From NCBI GenBank assembly GCA_947647505.1, contig CANSKO010000004.1:62001-126000 (forward strand): a DNA stretch of 64,000 nt, read 5' to 3'. How positions within the stretch are numbered: position 1 is the stretch's first letter; each line of letters begins with the position of its first letter. The stretch is from an uncultured Roseburia sp. Lineage in GTDB: Bacteria; Bacillota; Clostridia; Lachnospirales; Lachnospiraceae. Both the position numbers and the translations under genes were made by a program. The notes under the pieces were generated by a model, which worked only from the letters and a program-made list of their open reading frames with translations, had not been told where the DNA came from and searched no databases. Positions 32,501 through 42,200 of the stretch are shown here, one piece after another.

Positions 32501-34222
32501 ATGGATATAACAGGAAGAAAGTTATTTGTAAGGGCCTTGCTGGAAGAAGGCGTTGATACCATATTTGGCTATCCGGGCGGCATGGTGACGGACGTCATGG
32601 ATGAATTATATAAGCAGGATGAAATTCGCCTAGTGCTGCCGCGCCATGAGCAGGCGCTGATCCATGAGGCGGAGGGGTATGCGAAAGCGACCGGCAAGGT
32701 CGGCGTCTGTCTGGTTACAAGCGGCCCGGGGGCGACGAATACGATTACGGGGCTTGCAGATGCGCATTACGACAATATTCCGCTTGTATGCTTTACCGGT
32801 CAGGTGCCGTTGAGCCTGATTGGAAACGATGCGTTTCAGGAAGTCGATATCGTGGGCATGACGCGAAGCATTACGAAATACGGCGTAACGGTGCGGGACC
32901 GGAAGGATCTGGGGAAAATCATCAAGATGGCGTTTCATATTGCAAGAACCGGAAAGCCGGGGCCGGTTTTGATTGATCTTCCGAAGGACATTCAGACGCA
33001 GTCCGGAGACGGCAGGTATCCGGATACCGTAAACATCCGCGGATATAAGCCAAATGAAGGCGTGCACGTGGGGCAGCTGAAAAAGGCGTATAAATTGTTA
33101 AAAGCGGCGCACAGGCCGCTGATTCTTGCGGGCGGCGGCGTTCTTCTGGGCAGGGCGCAGAAGGAGCTGCAGGAGTTTGTCGAGAAGATGAAAGTTCCGG
33201 TCGTTACGACGATTATGGGAAAAGGCGCGATTCCCGCAAAGCATCCGTATTATATTGGCAACAGCGGCATGCATGGCCGCTATGCGGCGAATATTGCGGT
33301 CAGCGAGTGCGATGTGCTGTTTTCCATAGGGACGCGTTTTAACGACAGGATTACGGGAGATCTGAATGAATTTGCGCCGAATGCAAAGATTGTGCATATT
33401 GATATCGATACGGCGGCGATTTCCAGGAACGTCGTCGTAGACGTGCCGATCGTGGCGGATGCAAAGCTGGCGCTGGAAAAGCTGAACGAATGGGCGGAGC
33501 CGAAAAATACAAAGGGCTGGCTGGAGCAGATTCGCGTATGGGATCAGGAAAATCCACTGGAAATGCGCAGAGACAGAGGCATGACGCCGCAGATGATACT
33601 GGAGGCGATCAATGCGGAATTTGACGCCTGCGTAATTACGACAGATGTGGGACAGCATCAGATGTGGGCGACGCAGTATCTGGAATTTGGCGGTGAAAAG
33701 CAGTTTATCACTTCCGGCGGGCTTGGAACGATGGGATTTGGATTCCCGGCGGCTCTGGGCGCAAAAATCGGAAGGCCGGACCTTCCGGTCATCTGCATCA
33801 CAGGGGACGGCGGTTTTCAGATGAATATGCAGGAAATGGCGACGGCGATTACGGAAGACGCGCCTGTGATTATCTGTCTTTTCAACAATCAATATCTGGG
33901 CATGGTGCGTCAGATGCAGCAGTTATTTTATGGAAAGCGTTACGAAGCGACGTGTCTGCGGCGCAGAAGGACGTGTCCGGCCAACTGCAAGGGGAAAAGC
34001 GAGGCATGCCCGCCTTATCTGCCGGACTTTATGCAGTTTGCAAAGGCTTATGGCGCGCATGGCATCCGCGTGGAGCGGGAGGAGGAGATCGCTGCGGCCC
34101 TGAAGGAGGCGCGCGCGCATGCTGACGCGCCGACGGTGATAGAATTTATGATTTCCAGCGATGAGCTCGTTCTGCCAATGGTGCAGGGCGGCACGCCGAT
34201 GAGCAAAATGATATTGAAGTAG
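32501..34222 (+). CDS. ilvB: acetolactate synthase, large (catalytic) subunit
   Basis: ThDP-dependent enzyme that condenses pyruvate in branched-chain amino acid synthesis. The 573 residues show the catalytic Glu in LPRHEQALIHEAEGYA, TSGPGATNTITGLADA, the middle domain with MGKGAIPAKHP, and the ThDP motif GDGGFQMNMQE with NNQYLGM. An unusual insert after KRYEAT, beginning CLRRRRTCPANCKGKSEACP, carries four cysteines at about residues 485-510. The regulatory subunit gene follows after 12 bases. No T-box or leader peptide is seen upstream. Confidence 0.94.
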   Translation: MDITGRKLFVRALLEEGVDTIFGYPGGMVTDVMDELYKQDEIRLVLPRHEQALIHEAEGYAKATGKVGVCLVTSGPGATNTITGLADAHYDNIPLVCFTGQVPLSLIGNDAFQEVDIVGMTRSITKYGVTVRDRKDLGKIIKMAFHIARTGKPGPVLIDLPKDIQTQSGDGRYPDTVNIRGYKPNEGVHVGQLKKAYKLLKAAHRPLILAGGGVLLGRAQKELQEFVEKMKVPVVTTIMGKGAIPAKHPYYIGNSGMHGRYAANIAVSECDVLFSIGTRFNDRITGDLNEFAPNAKIVHIDIDTAAISRNVVVDVPIVADAKLALEKLNEWAEPKNTKGWLEQIRVWDQENPLEMRRDRGMTPQMILEAINAEFDACVITTDVGQHQMWATQYLEFGGEKQFITSGGLGTMGFGFPAALGAKIGRPDLPVICITGDGGFQMNMQEMATAITEDAPVIICLFNNQYLGMVRQMQQLFYGKRYEATCLRRRRTCPANCKGKSEACPPYLPDFMQFAKAYGAHGIRVEREEEIAAALKEARAHADAPTVIEFMISSDELVLPMVQGGTPMSKMILK

Positions 34223-34234
34223 GGAGGGACGGAG

Positions 34235-34732
34235 ATGAAAAACAGATGGATCGCGCTTTATGTGGAAAATCAGGTAGGCGTACTGGCAAAAGTTTCCGGC
34301 TTGTTTTCCGGCAAATCCTACAACCTGCAAAGCCTGACCGTCGGAACGACGGAGGATGAAACAGTCTCCCGTATGACGATTTGCGTGGCAAGCGACGATA
34401 TTACGTTTGAGCAGATCAAAAAGCAGCTGAATCGGATGGTGGAAGTCATCAAAGTGATCGATCTGACGAACGTGCCGCTGCATATGAAGGAAATCCTGTT
34501 TGCAAAAGTGCTGCACTGTTCGACGGCGGAGAAAGAAGAGGTCTTTCAGATTGCGCAGGTGTTTGACGTACAGGTGGCAGATATCGGAAAGGATGGCGTG
34601 CTTTTGGAATGCAAATTGACGGAGAGGCGGAATAATGAGCTGATCGTGCTTTTGAAAAGCCGCTTTAAGCAGATTGAGGTCGTACGGGGCGGCGCTGTCG
34701 CAATTGAGTCGATCAGCACATCCTGTCGATAG
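34235..34732 (+). CDS. ilvN: acetolactate synthase, small (regulatory) subunit
   Basis: Regulatory subunit of 165 residues with an N-terminal ACT domain (IALYVENQVGVLAKVSGLFS, then NLQSLTVGTTEDETVSRMTI) and the C-terminal domain of IlvN/IlvH. It confers feedback inhibition by valine on the large subunit encoded just upstream. GGGAGGGACGG precedes ATG. A long hairpin terminator follows. Confidence 0.93.
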   Translation: MKNRWIALYVENQVGVLAKVSGLFSGKSYNLQSLTVGTTEDETVSRMTICVASDDITFEQIKKQLNRMVEVIKVIDLTNVPLHMKEILFAKVLHCSTAEKEEVFQIAQVFDVQVADIGKDGVLLECKLTERRNNELIVLLKSRFKQIEVVRGGAVAIESISTSCR

Positions 34733-34750
34733 AGGCTCTCGGAAGGTGAA

Positions 34751-34797
34751 AAAGGAGCGCGTCTGAAACATGCGTTGTGTTTCAGACGCGCTCCTTC
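34751..34797. terminator. long bidirectional terminator
   Basis: A perfect 17-bp stem starting GGAGCGCGTCTGAAACA with a 7-base loop. Five A at its left edge give a T-tract on the minus strand, so it serves the convergent flavin reductase gene at least as well as ilvN. Confidence 0.85.
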
Positions 34798-34801
34798 GTT
34801 G

Positions 34802-35311
34802 TTATCGTGCCATGATCTGAAGAATTTCTCCCACATACATGGTATGAAAATCGCCGTCTTTGTAATGCGCGGGCAAAATGCTTTCATCCAGAAAGGAATC
34901 TGGCGTCAGTCTGGAAGCGGATAACAGTTTACAGGTGATGACAAGATTGCCTTCATCAATAAATGGAATCTCATCCGCATAGTTGACGTGCAGATGCGTC
35001 ATTTTCATTTTATCCTCCCGCTTGCCGGAAACGCTGCCCAAATACATCAGGATAGAGCGGCTGAAGCCTTTCTGGAAAAATGTCAGCGAAAATGTGCCGT
35101 TTGCATCCATAAGCCCTTTGGTATAGCGGGAGTCGCGGACAAATACATAACAGACATTTTTGTTCCAGAGAACGCCAAAGCCACCCCAGCTGATGGTCAT
35201 GGAGTTCGTCATTTCGCGGTTGCCGGCGGTCAGAACCGCCCAGTCTTTGCCAAGCGTCGTAAATGGGTTAGTTTCAAACACTTCGATTGGACAGGGTTGA
35301 AACGTGTGCAT
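34802..35311 (-). CDS. flavin reductase-like domain protein
   Basis: FMN-binding split-barrel protein of 169 residues. It begins FETNPFTTLGKDWAVLTAGN, contains NSMTISWGGFGVLWNKNVCY and VFVRDSRYTKGLMD, and ends EILQIM. Such clostridial proteins bind FMN and may reduce flavin or other acceptors; the physiological partner is unknown. It has its own promoter and shares a terminator with ilvN. Confidence 0.87.
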   Translation of the reverse strand: MHTFQPCPIEVFETNPFTTLGKDWAVLTAGNREMTNSMTISWGGFGVLWNKNVCYVFVRDSRYTKGLMDANGTFSLTFFQKGFSRSILMYLGSVSGKREDKMKMTHLHVNYADEIPFIDEGNLVITCKLLSASRLTPDSFLDESILPAHYKDGDFHTMYVGEILQIMAR

Positions 35312-35343
35312 AATGTCGCCTCCAATTAAATTATATTTTATTT

Positions 35344-35372
35344 AGTATAGCATACGAAAATAACAGTGTAAA
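35344..35372 (-). promoter_or_regulatory. promoter of flavin reductase gene
   Basis: Minus strand TTTACA, a 17-base spacer and TATACT, 33 bases before the start codon. Confidence 0.65.
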
Positions 35373-35395
35373 TAATGGGAGAAAACCGCGGCGCG

Positions 35396-35785
35396 TCAGA
35401 CTCCGTTCAGCGCGTACTCGGAAATTACTTTTCCGATGGCAAGGATGTTGCAGCTTCCTTTGAATTCAAATCTGGCTGAAAATCCGCTGGTAAAAAATAT
35501 TTGCAGCTCGCAGTCCGGCACGAACTCAGCAAAGCCCGGCGTCTGAACGCTGAAATAATGAATCTGAGAATAGGGCAGCGTAGAGAAGTCTTTTCGTTTT
35601 CCGGTAATGCCCTGTACGTCAATCGTGATAATGCGCTTGTTGGTGAAGATCACCTGATCCCGGACCGTTTTAAACGCGCCCAGGATGGACTCTCCGTCAA
35701 TAAAAAGACGGAAGACGTCAGGATTTACGTCTTTCTCCTGAATGGGGCGCAGGTCAAATACAATTCCGTTCGCAAAATTAATCAT
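35396..35785 (-). CDS. bacterial PH-domain protein
   Basis: Protein of 129 residues built almost wholly from a bacterial pleckstrin-homology-like domain: VFRLFIDGESILGAFKTVRD, QVIFTNKRIITIDVQGITG and KRKDFSTLPYSQIHYFSVQT are typical. No membrane segment. The cellular role is unknown; such proteins may assemble into rings. A 10-base tandem repeat (TATCCGATCT twice, 35809-35828) lies upstream of its start. The 270-base gap to the response regulator holds an AT-rich region and a short GC-rich hairpin near 36022-36041, without a gene. Confidence 0.8.
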   Translation of the reverse strand: MINFANGIVFDLRPIQEKDVNPDVFRLFIDGESILGAFKTVRDQVIFTNKRIITIDVQGITGKRKDFSTLPYSQIHYFSVQTPGFAEFVPDCELQIFFTSGFSARFEFKGSCNILAIGKVISEYALNGV

Positions 35786-36059
35786 AATGTGTCCCTTCTT
35801 TCTGTGTTTATCCGATCTTATCCGATCTCTTCTTCCTTGCGATGATTCCAGTATATTTTATGTTGCAGGAGATGTAAAGCGGTTTGTCGTACACAAATTC
35901 CTTTAAATTCGCTGATTTTAAGCCGATGAGCTGTTAAAATATTAAGGAAACTTTAAAGAATTGCCGTCTTTTTTGTAAATAAAATTTCCGTTACAATAAA
36001 AACAGGAAAAATCACGGAGCGTGGCGCGCTGTCACGCGCCGGAGCACAGGGGGAGAATG

Positions 36060-36752
36060 ATGTATCGTATATTGGTTTGTGATGATGAGAAAGATATTGT
36101 GTCTGCGCTGCGCATTTATCTGACGAGTGAAGGATATGACGTAGTGGAAGCGTACAACGGACGTGAAGCAGTCAGGCTTGTAAGGGAGCAGGAAATTCAC
36201 CTTGCGCTTATGGATATTATGATGCCGGAAATGGACGGCATCAGCGCGATGGTAAAAATCCGGGAGATCAGCAATCTGCCCATTATTTTTCTGACGGCGA
36301 AAGGAGAAGATACCGACAAGGTGCTTGGGCTTACGGTAGGCGCGGACGATTACGTTACAAAGCCGTTTAATCCCGTTGAATTGCAGGCGCGGGTTAAATC
36401 GCAGCTCAGACGCTACATGCAGCTTGGCGGCGGAGCGGTGAAAGACGTGCTGCAGCTTGGAGGCATTGCGTTAGACGACAGGGCGAAAGAAGTGACGCTG
36501 GATGGAGAGCCCGTTTCCCTGACCAGGACGGAATACGATATTTTAAAGCTTCTGATGGAGAATAAGGGAAAGGTATTTTCTCCGGCGCAGATTTATCAGG
36601 CGGTATGGAAGGACACTGCCTTTGGCGCGGAAAATACGGTGGCGGTACATATTCGGCATTTACGGGAAAAGCTGGAATACGATCCGGCCAGGCCGCGTTT
36701 CTTAAAAGTAGTATGGGGCAGAGGGTATAAGCTGGAGGAGGAATTTGAATGA
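36060..36752 (+). CDS. OmpR/PhoB-family response regulator
   Basis: Transcription factor of 230 residues. The receiver domain (1-120) has the acidic pair in VCDDEKDI, the phosphorylation Asp in LALMDIMMPEMDG, Thr in FLTAKGEDTD and Lys in YVTKPFNP. The C-terminal winged helix (about 140-228) has SLTRTEYDILKLLMENKGKV and VHIRHLREKLEYD. Two adjacent ATG codons occur; the second suits the AGGGGGAG spacing better. The sensor kinase gene overlaps by 4 bases. The layout resembles VanR-type regulators but no resistance genes are nearby. Confidence 0.93.
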   Translation: MYRILVCDDEKDIVSALRIYLTSEGYDVVEAYNGREAVRLVREQEIHLALMDIMMPEMDGISAMVKIREISNLPIIFLTAKGEDTDKVLGLTVGADDYVTKPFNPVELQARVKSQLRRYMQLGGGAVKDVLQLGGIALDDRAKEVTLDGEPVSLTRTEYDILKLLMENKGKVFSPAQIYQAVWKDTAFGAENTVAVHIRHLREKLEYDPARPRFLKVVWGRGYKLEEEFE

Positions 36753-39082
36753 GAAAATTATGCTACAAAAAATGGGTCAAAGCGATTGCGGCTGTGCTGT
36801 TCCTGCTTAGTCTGAATGCTATGGAGCTTTCCTTTTTTGCTATGGCAGTCTGCGCAGGGGAAGGCGTTTACGACAGAAAAATAGAAGAAACGAGAGAGGA
36901 CTGGCAGCAAACAGTACAGCTTCGGTATACGGTAACGGCTTTGGCGGATTATCAGAATGCATTTGGCATTTCGGAATTAAAAGACACAAATTTTCTTTAT
37001 GCCGTGCGCAAAAAAGAAGCAGAAGATCCGACGGAATTCAGCAGAGATCCGGCTATGTATGAAGTGTGGAATCTCGACGCGGACGCAGAGGAAGACGGGC
37101 TGACGCTCCATTCGTATGTAATCGGAGAGCAGACGGAGTTTATAACGGCGGATTCGGCGTTTGATGCAGCATACCTTTATAATGAACCGGAGGTCCTCAC
37201 AGCAAGAGCATTCATCGAAGCCTTGTATTATGTATGGGATGCGGACGCTGTTTTTGCAAAAGCGGGCGAAAGCTTTTATCAGGTTTCTTTTTATACGTCG
37301 GATGCGCCGCTGCAGGCGCAGATAAAAGAAGCGGGCTATGAGAGCGGAGGCGCCGTCTTTCAGTGGACAGATCCGAATCTTCGCATCCGCGTGGAGGAGG
37401 CCGCGTTTACAGCAGCGGAAATTCCGATTCTGAGCCAGAGTGAGCTGGAAGCTCTGGGAGACGTTTATATGGCGGGAGAGCAGGACGGGGATGGGGAGTA
37501 TGTTATTGAGGGGGATAGCGTGGCAATCTCATATCTGTCGGAAGAAGGATGCACATATGACGTATTTTCCTGCGTCAGATCCCCATTGAAGACAAATGGA
37601 GCCTTCTGGGATTTAAGCTTTTTTGGAAAAATAGCCGCATGGGAGAAGCAGGACTTTTTTGTGCAGGCGGAATGGGCGCTTCGCATTTTGTATACGATTC
37701 GTTATCCTGCCTTTATCTGTTTCTGGATGTTTCTGGCGCTGACGGCCGCAACGTTTTTTGTGCTGATGACGGGAGCGGGACGTCGGAAGGATGGAACGAT
37801 TGCGGCGCGGGTCTGGGAACGGATACCGGCGGATGTATGGTGTGTTCTGACCATAATCATTCTTGCGTGTATACCGGTGGCGGTGTCTGAAGGCCGCTAC
37901 AGCCGTCTGACCATTTTATTTGGCATACTGTATGCGCTTGCGGGAGAAATAGCGTTTCTCTGGTTTTGCATGAGCATGGCGGTGCGCATCAAGATTGGCT
38001 CGCTCTGGAAAAACACCGTCTGCTACCGTGTGCCGGCGCGTCTGATGAGGCTGTGCAGACGCACGCTGCAAACGTTTGACCGCACGTTTCCCATGCTGTG
38101 GAAAGCATGGAGCGTTATGGCGGCGCTCGCGCTGTTGGAACTGATCGGGCTGTCCATGAGCGCGTATAGTCCCAGGATGCAGATTTTGCTCTGGTTTACG
38201 GAAAAAGCGCTGCTGTATGCGTTTCTTACAAAGCGCTTTCTGCAAATGAAAAAATTGCAGGATGCGGCCGGCGCGCTTGCGGAAGGGAAGATGGATGGCA
38301 GACTTGAAACGGAAAATATGTTTGGAGAATTTCGGCGGCACGGCGAAAGCCTGAACCATATTCAGGACGGCATCCGCATTGCAGTGGAGGAGCAGCTGAA
38401 AAGCGAGCGGTTTAAAACGGAGCTGATTACAAACGTGTCGCACGATATCCGAACGCCGCTGACGTCCATTATCAATTACGTGGATCTGATGGAAAAAGAA
38501 AACATAGAAAGCCCTGTGCTCAAGGAATATCTGGAGGTGCTAAGCAGACAGTCCGCGCGCCTGAAAAAGCTGATAGAAGACCTGATGGAAGCGTCCAAAG
38601 CGTCTACCGGAAATCTGGCGGTGGCATGGGAGCCGTGCGATGCGAATATCATGCTGACGCAGACGGTTGGAGAATTTGAAGAAAAGCTGAAGGCGGCGCA
38701 GATCGAATTAATTGTCATGTGCGGCGAGCCGTCTGTCATACAGGCGGACCCCCGGCATCTGTGGCGCATTTTTGAGAATCTGATGAACAATATCTGCAAG
38801 TATGCGCTCCCGACGTCAAGGGCTTACGTCAATATCGAGAAGGAGGATGGCTTCGCAAGGATTGTGTTTCGCAATATTTCCAGATATGCGCTGCATATCG
38901 ACAGTGCGGAACTGACGGAGCGCTTTGTGCGCGGAGACAGCTCCAGAAATACGGAAGGCAGCGGACTGGGCCTCTCCATTGCGCAGAGCCTGACCGAGCT
39001 GATGCAGGGCAGGTTTGAGCTGTCGGTTGATGGCGACCTGTTTAAAGTGACGCTGTCATTTCCCGAGGCGCAGGCGGATTGA
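36749..39082 (+). CDS. membrane sensor histidine kinase
   Basis: Partner of the response regulator, 777 residues. TM1 is about 11-33, then a large extracytoplasmic domain to about residue 305, then four or five more helices (about 315-480) and a HAMP-like linker. The phosphoacceptor His is in ITNVSHDIRTPLTSIINYVD. The ATPase domain shows NLMNNICKYA and RNTEGSGLGLSIAQSLTEL. The arrangement with a sensor plus several later helices is common in Lachnospiraceae VanS-like kinases. The signal is unknown. Confidence 0.9.
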   Translation: MRKLCYKKWVKAIAAVLFLLSLNAMELSFFAMAVCAGEGVYDRKIEETREDWQQTVQLRYTVTALADYQNAFGISELKDTNFLYAVRKKEAEDPTEFSRDPAMYEVWNLDADAEEDGLTLHSYVIGEQTEFITADSAFDAAYLYNEPEVLTARAFIEALYYVWDADAVFAKAGESFYQVSFYTSDAPLQAQIKEAGYESGGAVFQWTDPNLRIRVEEAAFTAAEIPILSQSELEALGDVYMAGEQDGDGEYVIEGDSVAISYLSEEGCTYDVFSCVRSPLKTNGAFWDLSFFGKIAAWEKQDFFVQAEWALRILYTIRYPAFICFWMFLALTAATFFVLMTGAGRRKDGTIAARVWERIPADVWCVLTIIILACIPVAVSEGRYSRLTILFGILYALAGEIAFLWFCMSMAVRIKIGSLWKNTVCYRVPARLMRLCRRTLQTFDRTFPMLWKAWSVMAALALLELIGLSMSAYSPRMQILLWFTEKALLYAFLTKRFLQMKKLQDAAGALAEGKMDGRLETENMFGEFRRHGESLNHIQDGIRIAVEEQLKSERFKTELITNVSHDIRTPLTSIINYVDLMEKENIESPVLKEYLEVLSRQSARLKKLIEDLMEASKASTGNLAVAWEPCDANIMLTQTVGEFEEKLKAAQIELIVMCGEPSVIQADPRHLWRIFENLMNNICKYALPTSRAYVNIEKEDGFARIVFRNISRYALHIDSAELTERFVRGDSSRNTEGSGLGLSIAQSLTELMQGRFELSVDGDLFKVTLSFPEAQAD

Positions 39083-39085
39083 CTC

Positions 39086-39115
39086 TTGACAAACGGCAGC
39101 GGTTCGCCGTATACT
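39086..39115 (+). promoter_or_regulatory. promoter for ileS
   Basis: TTGACA, an 18-base spacer and TATACT, starting 4 bases after the kinase stop. Confidence 0.7.
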
Positions 39116-39137
39116 GTTTATGCAAAAGACGATGTCA

Positions 39138-39174
39138 GACCCTTCGTCCTATTACAGGAAGAAGGGTTCTTTTT
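39138..39174 (+). terminator. terminator-like hairpin in the ileS leader
   Basis: GACCCTTC pairs with GAAGGGTT (end pair G-U), an inner CCT/AGG pair extends it, and a CTTTTT tail follows. It lies between the promoter and the ileS ribosome-binding site, so it could attenuate. No T-box core sequence is present. Confidence 0.6.
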
Positions 39175-39211
39175 ATATCAACAGGAAATGCATACAAAAC
39201 AGGAGGACGCC

Positions 39212-42200
39212 ATGTACAACAAAGTTGAAACCAGTCTGAATTTTGTGGATCGTGAAAAACAGACGGAGAAATTCTGGAAAGAGCACGACATATTCCGAAA
39301 AAGTATGGAGAACCGCAAAGGGGGCGAGACATACACGTTTTATGACGGGCCGCCTACGGCCAACGGCAAGCCGCATATCGGTCATGTCTTAACCCGCGTG
39401 ATAAAAGATATGATTCCGAGATATCAGACGATGAAGGGCAAATACGTGCCGCGGAAGGCCGGATGGGATACGCATGGGCTTCCGGTTGAGCTGGAAGTGG
39501 AAAAGCTTTTGGGATTAAACGGAAAAGAGCAGATCGAGGCGTACGGAATGGAGCCCTTTCTTGAAAAATGCAAGGAATCCGTATGGAAATACAAAGGAAT
39601 GTGGGAAGACTTTTCCGGAACGGTTGGCTTCTGGGCGGATATGGACGATCCGTATGTGACGTATCACGATGATTTTATCGAATCGGAATGGTGGGCGTTA
39701 AAACAGATCTGGGATAAAAAACTCTTATATAAAGGCTTTAAAATTGTGCCGTACTGTCCGCGCTGCGGCACGCCGCTGTCGTCGCAGGAAGTGGCGCAGG
39801 GGTATCAGACGGTAAAGGAACGCTCCGCCATCGTACGGTTTTCCGTTGTCGGGGAAGACGCGTATTTTCTGGCGTGGACGACGACGCCGTGGACGCTGCC
39901 AAGCAACGTCGCGCTCTGCGTCAATCCGGATGAGACGTACTGCAAGGTGAAGGCGGCGGACGGAAATACGTATTATCTGGCGGAAGCGCTTTTAGAGAAG
40001 GCGCTTGGCGTTTTGAAGAAAAAAGAAGAGGGCGCCGCGGCATACGAGGTTCTGGAAACGTATCGGGGAAAAGACCTTGAATATAAGGCGTATGAGCCGC
40101 TGTTTTCCTTTGCGGACGAGATCATTGCCAGACAGCGCAAAAAGGCGCATTACATCACGTGCGACAGCTATGTTACGATGACGGACGGAACGGGAATCGT
40201 GCATATTGCGCCGGCGTTTGGCGAGGATGACGCCAACGTGGGCAGGAAGTATGATCTGCCGTTCGTACAGCTTGTCAATGGCAAAGGCGAAATGACGGAA
40301 GAGACGAATTATGCGGGCGTGTTTGTGAAAAAAGCGGACCCGATGGTGCTTGCAGAGCTGAAGGAGAAGGGGCTGTTATTTGACGCGCCTGAATTTGAGC
40401 ATGACTATCCGCATTGCTGGAGATGCGATACGCCGCTGATCTATTATGCGAGAGAATCCTGGTTCATCAAAATGACGGCTGTCAAAGAAGATCTGATTCG
40501 CAACAATAACACGGTCAACTGGATTCCGGAATCCATTGGAAAGGGCCGGTTTGGAGACTGGCTGTCGAATATTCAGGACTGGGGCATATCCCGCAACCGT
40601 TACTGGGGCACGCCGCTGAATGTATGGGAGTGTGAATGCGGTCGCCAGGAATGCATCGGAAGCCGCGCCGAGCTTGCGGAAAAAAGCGGAAATCCGGAAG
40701 CCGCAGGCGTAGAGCTGCATCGTCCGTATATTGACGAGGTGACGATGCCATGTCCGGACTGCGGGAAGATCATGCGCCGCGTGCCGGAGGTCATTGACTG
40801 CTGGTTCGATTCCGGCGCGATGCCGTTTGCGCAGCACCATTATCCGTTTGAGAATGAAGAGCTTTTTAAGCAGCAGTTTCCGGCGCAGTTCATTTCAGAA
40901 GCCGTTGATCAGACGCGCGGCTGGTTCTACTCCCTGATGGCCGAATCGACGCTTCTGTTCAACCGTTCGCCCTATGAAAACGTCATCGTGCTTGGACATG
41001 TGCAGGATGAGAAGGGGCAGAAGATGAGCAAGTCGAAGGGCAATGCGATCGACCCGTTTGAAGCGCTGGAAAAATACGGCGCGGATGCGATTCGCTGGTA
41101 TTTTTACATCAATTCGGCGCCGTGGCTTCCGAATCGTTTCCACGGCGGCGCAGTGCAGGAGGGCCAGCGTAAATTTATGGGGACGCTCTGGAATACGTAT
41201 GCGTTTTTTGTGCTGTATGCCAATATCGACGCGTTTGACGCGTCAAAATATGCGCTGGAATACGAAAAGCTGTCGGTTATGGACCGTTGGCTGCTGTCCA
41301 GATTAAACAGTCTGATTGACGACGTGGACAGAAATCTGGGCAGCTATCGGATTCCGGAAGCGGCACGGGCGCTGGATCATTTTGTAGATGAGATGAGCAA
41401 CTGGTATGTCAGAAGGAGCAGGGAGCGCTTTTGGGCAAAGGGCATGGAACAGGATAAAATCAATGCCTATATGACATTATATACGGCGCTTGTTACCGTT
41501 GCGAAATGCGCGGCGCCAATGATTCCGTTTCTGTCGGAGGACATCTACCGGAATTTAGTGTGCAGTATAGAGCGGAACGCGCCGGAGAGCGTGCATCTGT
41601 GCGATTTCCCCGCGGCGGATGCGGATAAGATCGACAAAGAGCTGGAAAAACATATGGACGCCGTTTTAAACCTTGTCGTGATGGGGCGCGCATGCCGGAA
41701 TACGGCGAATATCAAGAACCGCCAGCCAATTGGAACGATGTATGTGAAGGCGCCGTATGATCTGCCGGAGCTGTATGTCAGAATTATCGAAGAGGAGCTG
41801 AATGTAAAAAAAGTGATCTTCACAGACGACGTCAGCGCGTTTACGACCTATGCGCTGAAGCCGCAGCTGCGTACCGTTGGGCCAAAATATGGAAAATATC
41901 TGGGGCAGATCCGGCAGACGTTATCCGATCTGGACGGCAATGCGGCGATGGCGGAACTTCGCTCTTCGGGTATGCTGAAACTTGACAGTATCAGCAGTGA
42001 CGTTGTATTATTAGAAGAGGATCTTCTTATTACCATGACGCAGACAGAGGGTTATGTGACGGAGGGCAATAATGAAGTGACGGTCATATTGGATACGCGT
42101 CTGACGGAATCGCTGATCGAGGAAGGATACGTTCGCGAGCTGATGAGCAAAATTCAGACGATGCGCAAGGAAGCCGGCTTTGAAGTGACGGATCAAATTG

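Noticed and set aside
39116-39211. T-box riboswitch in the ileS leader
   Set aside because: The leader is under 100 bases and lacks the T-box consensus, so only a simple hairpin with T-tract is reported.
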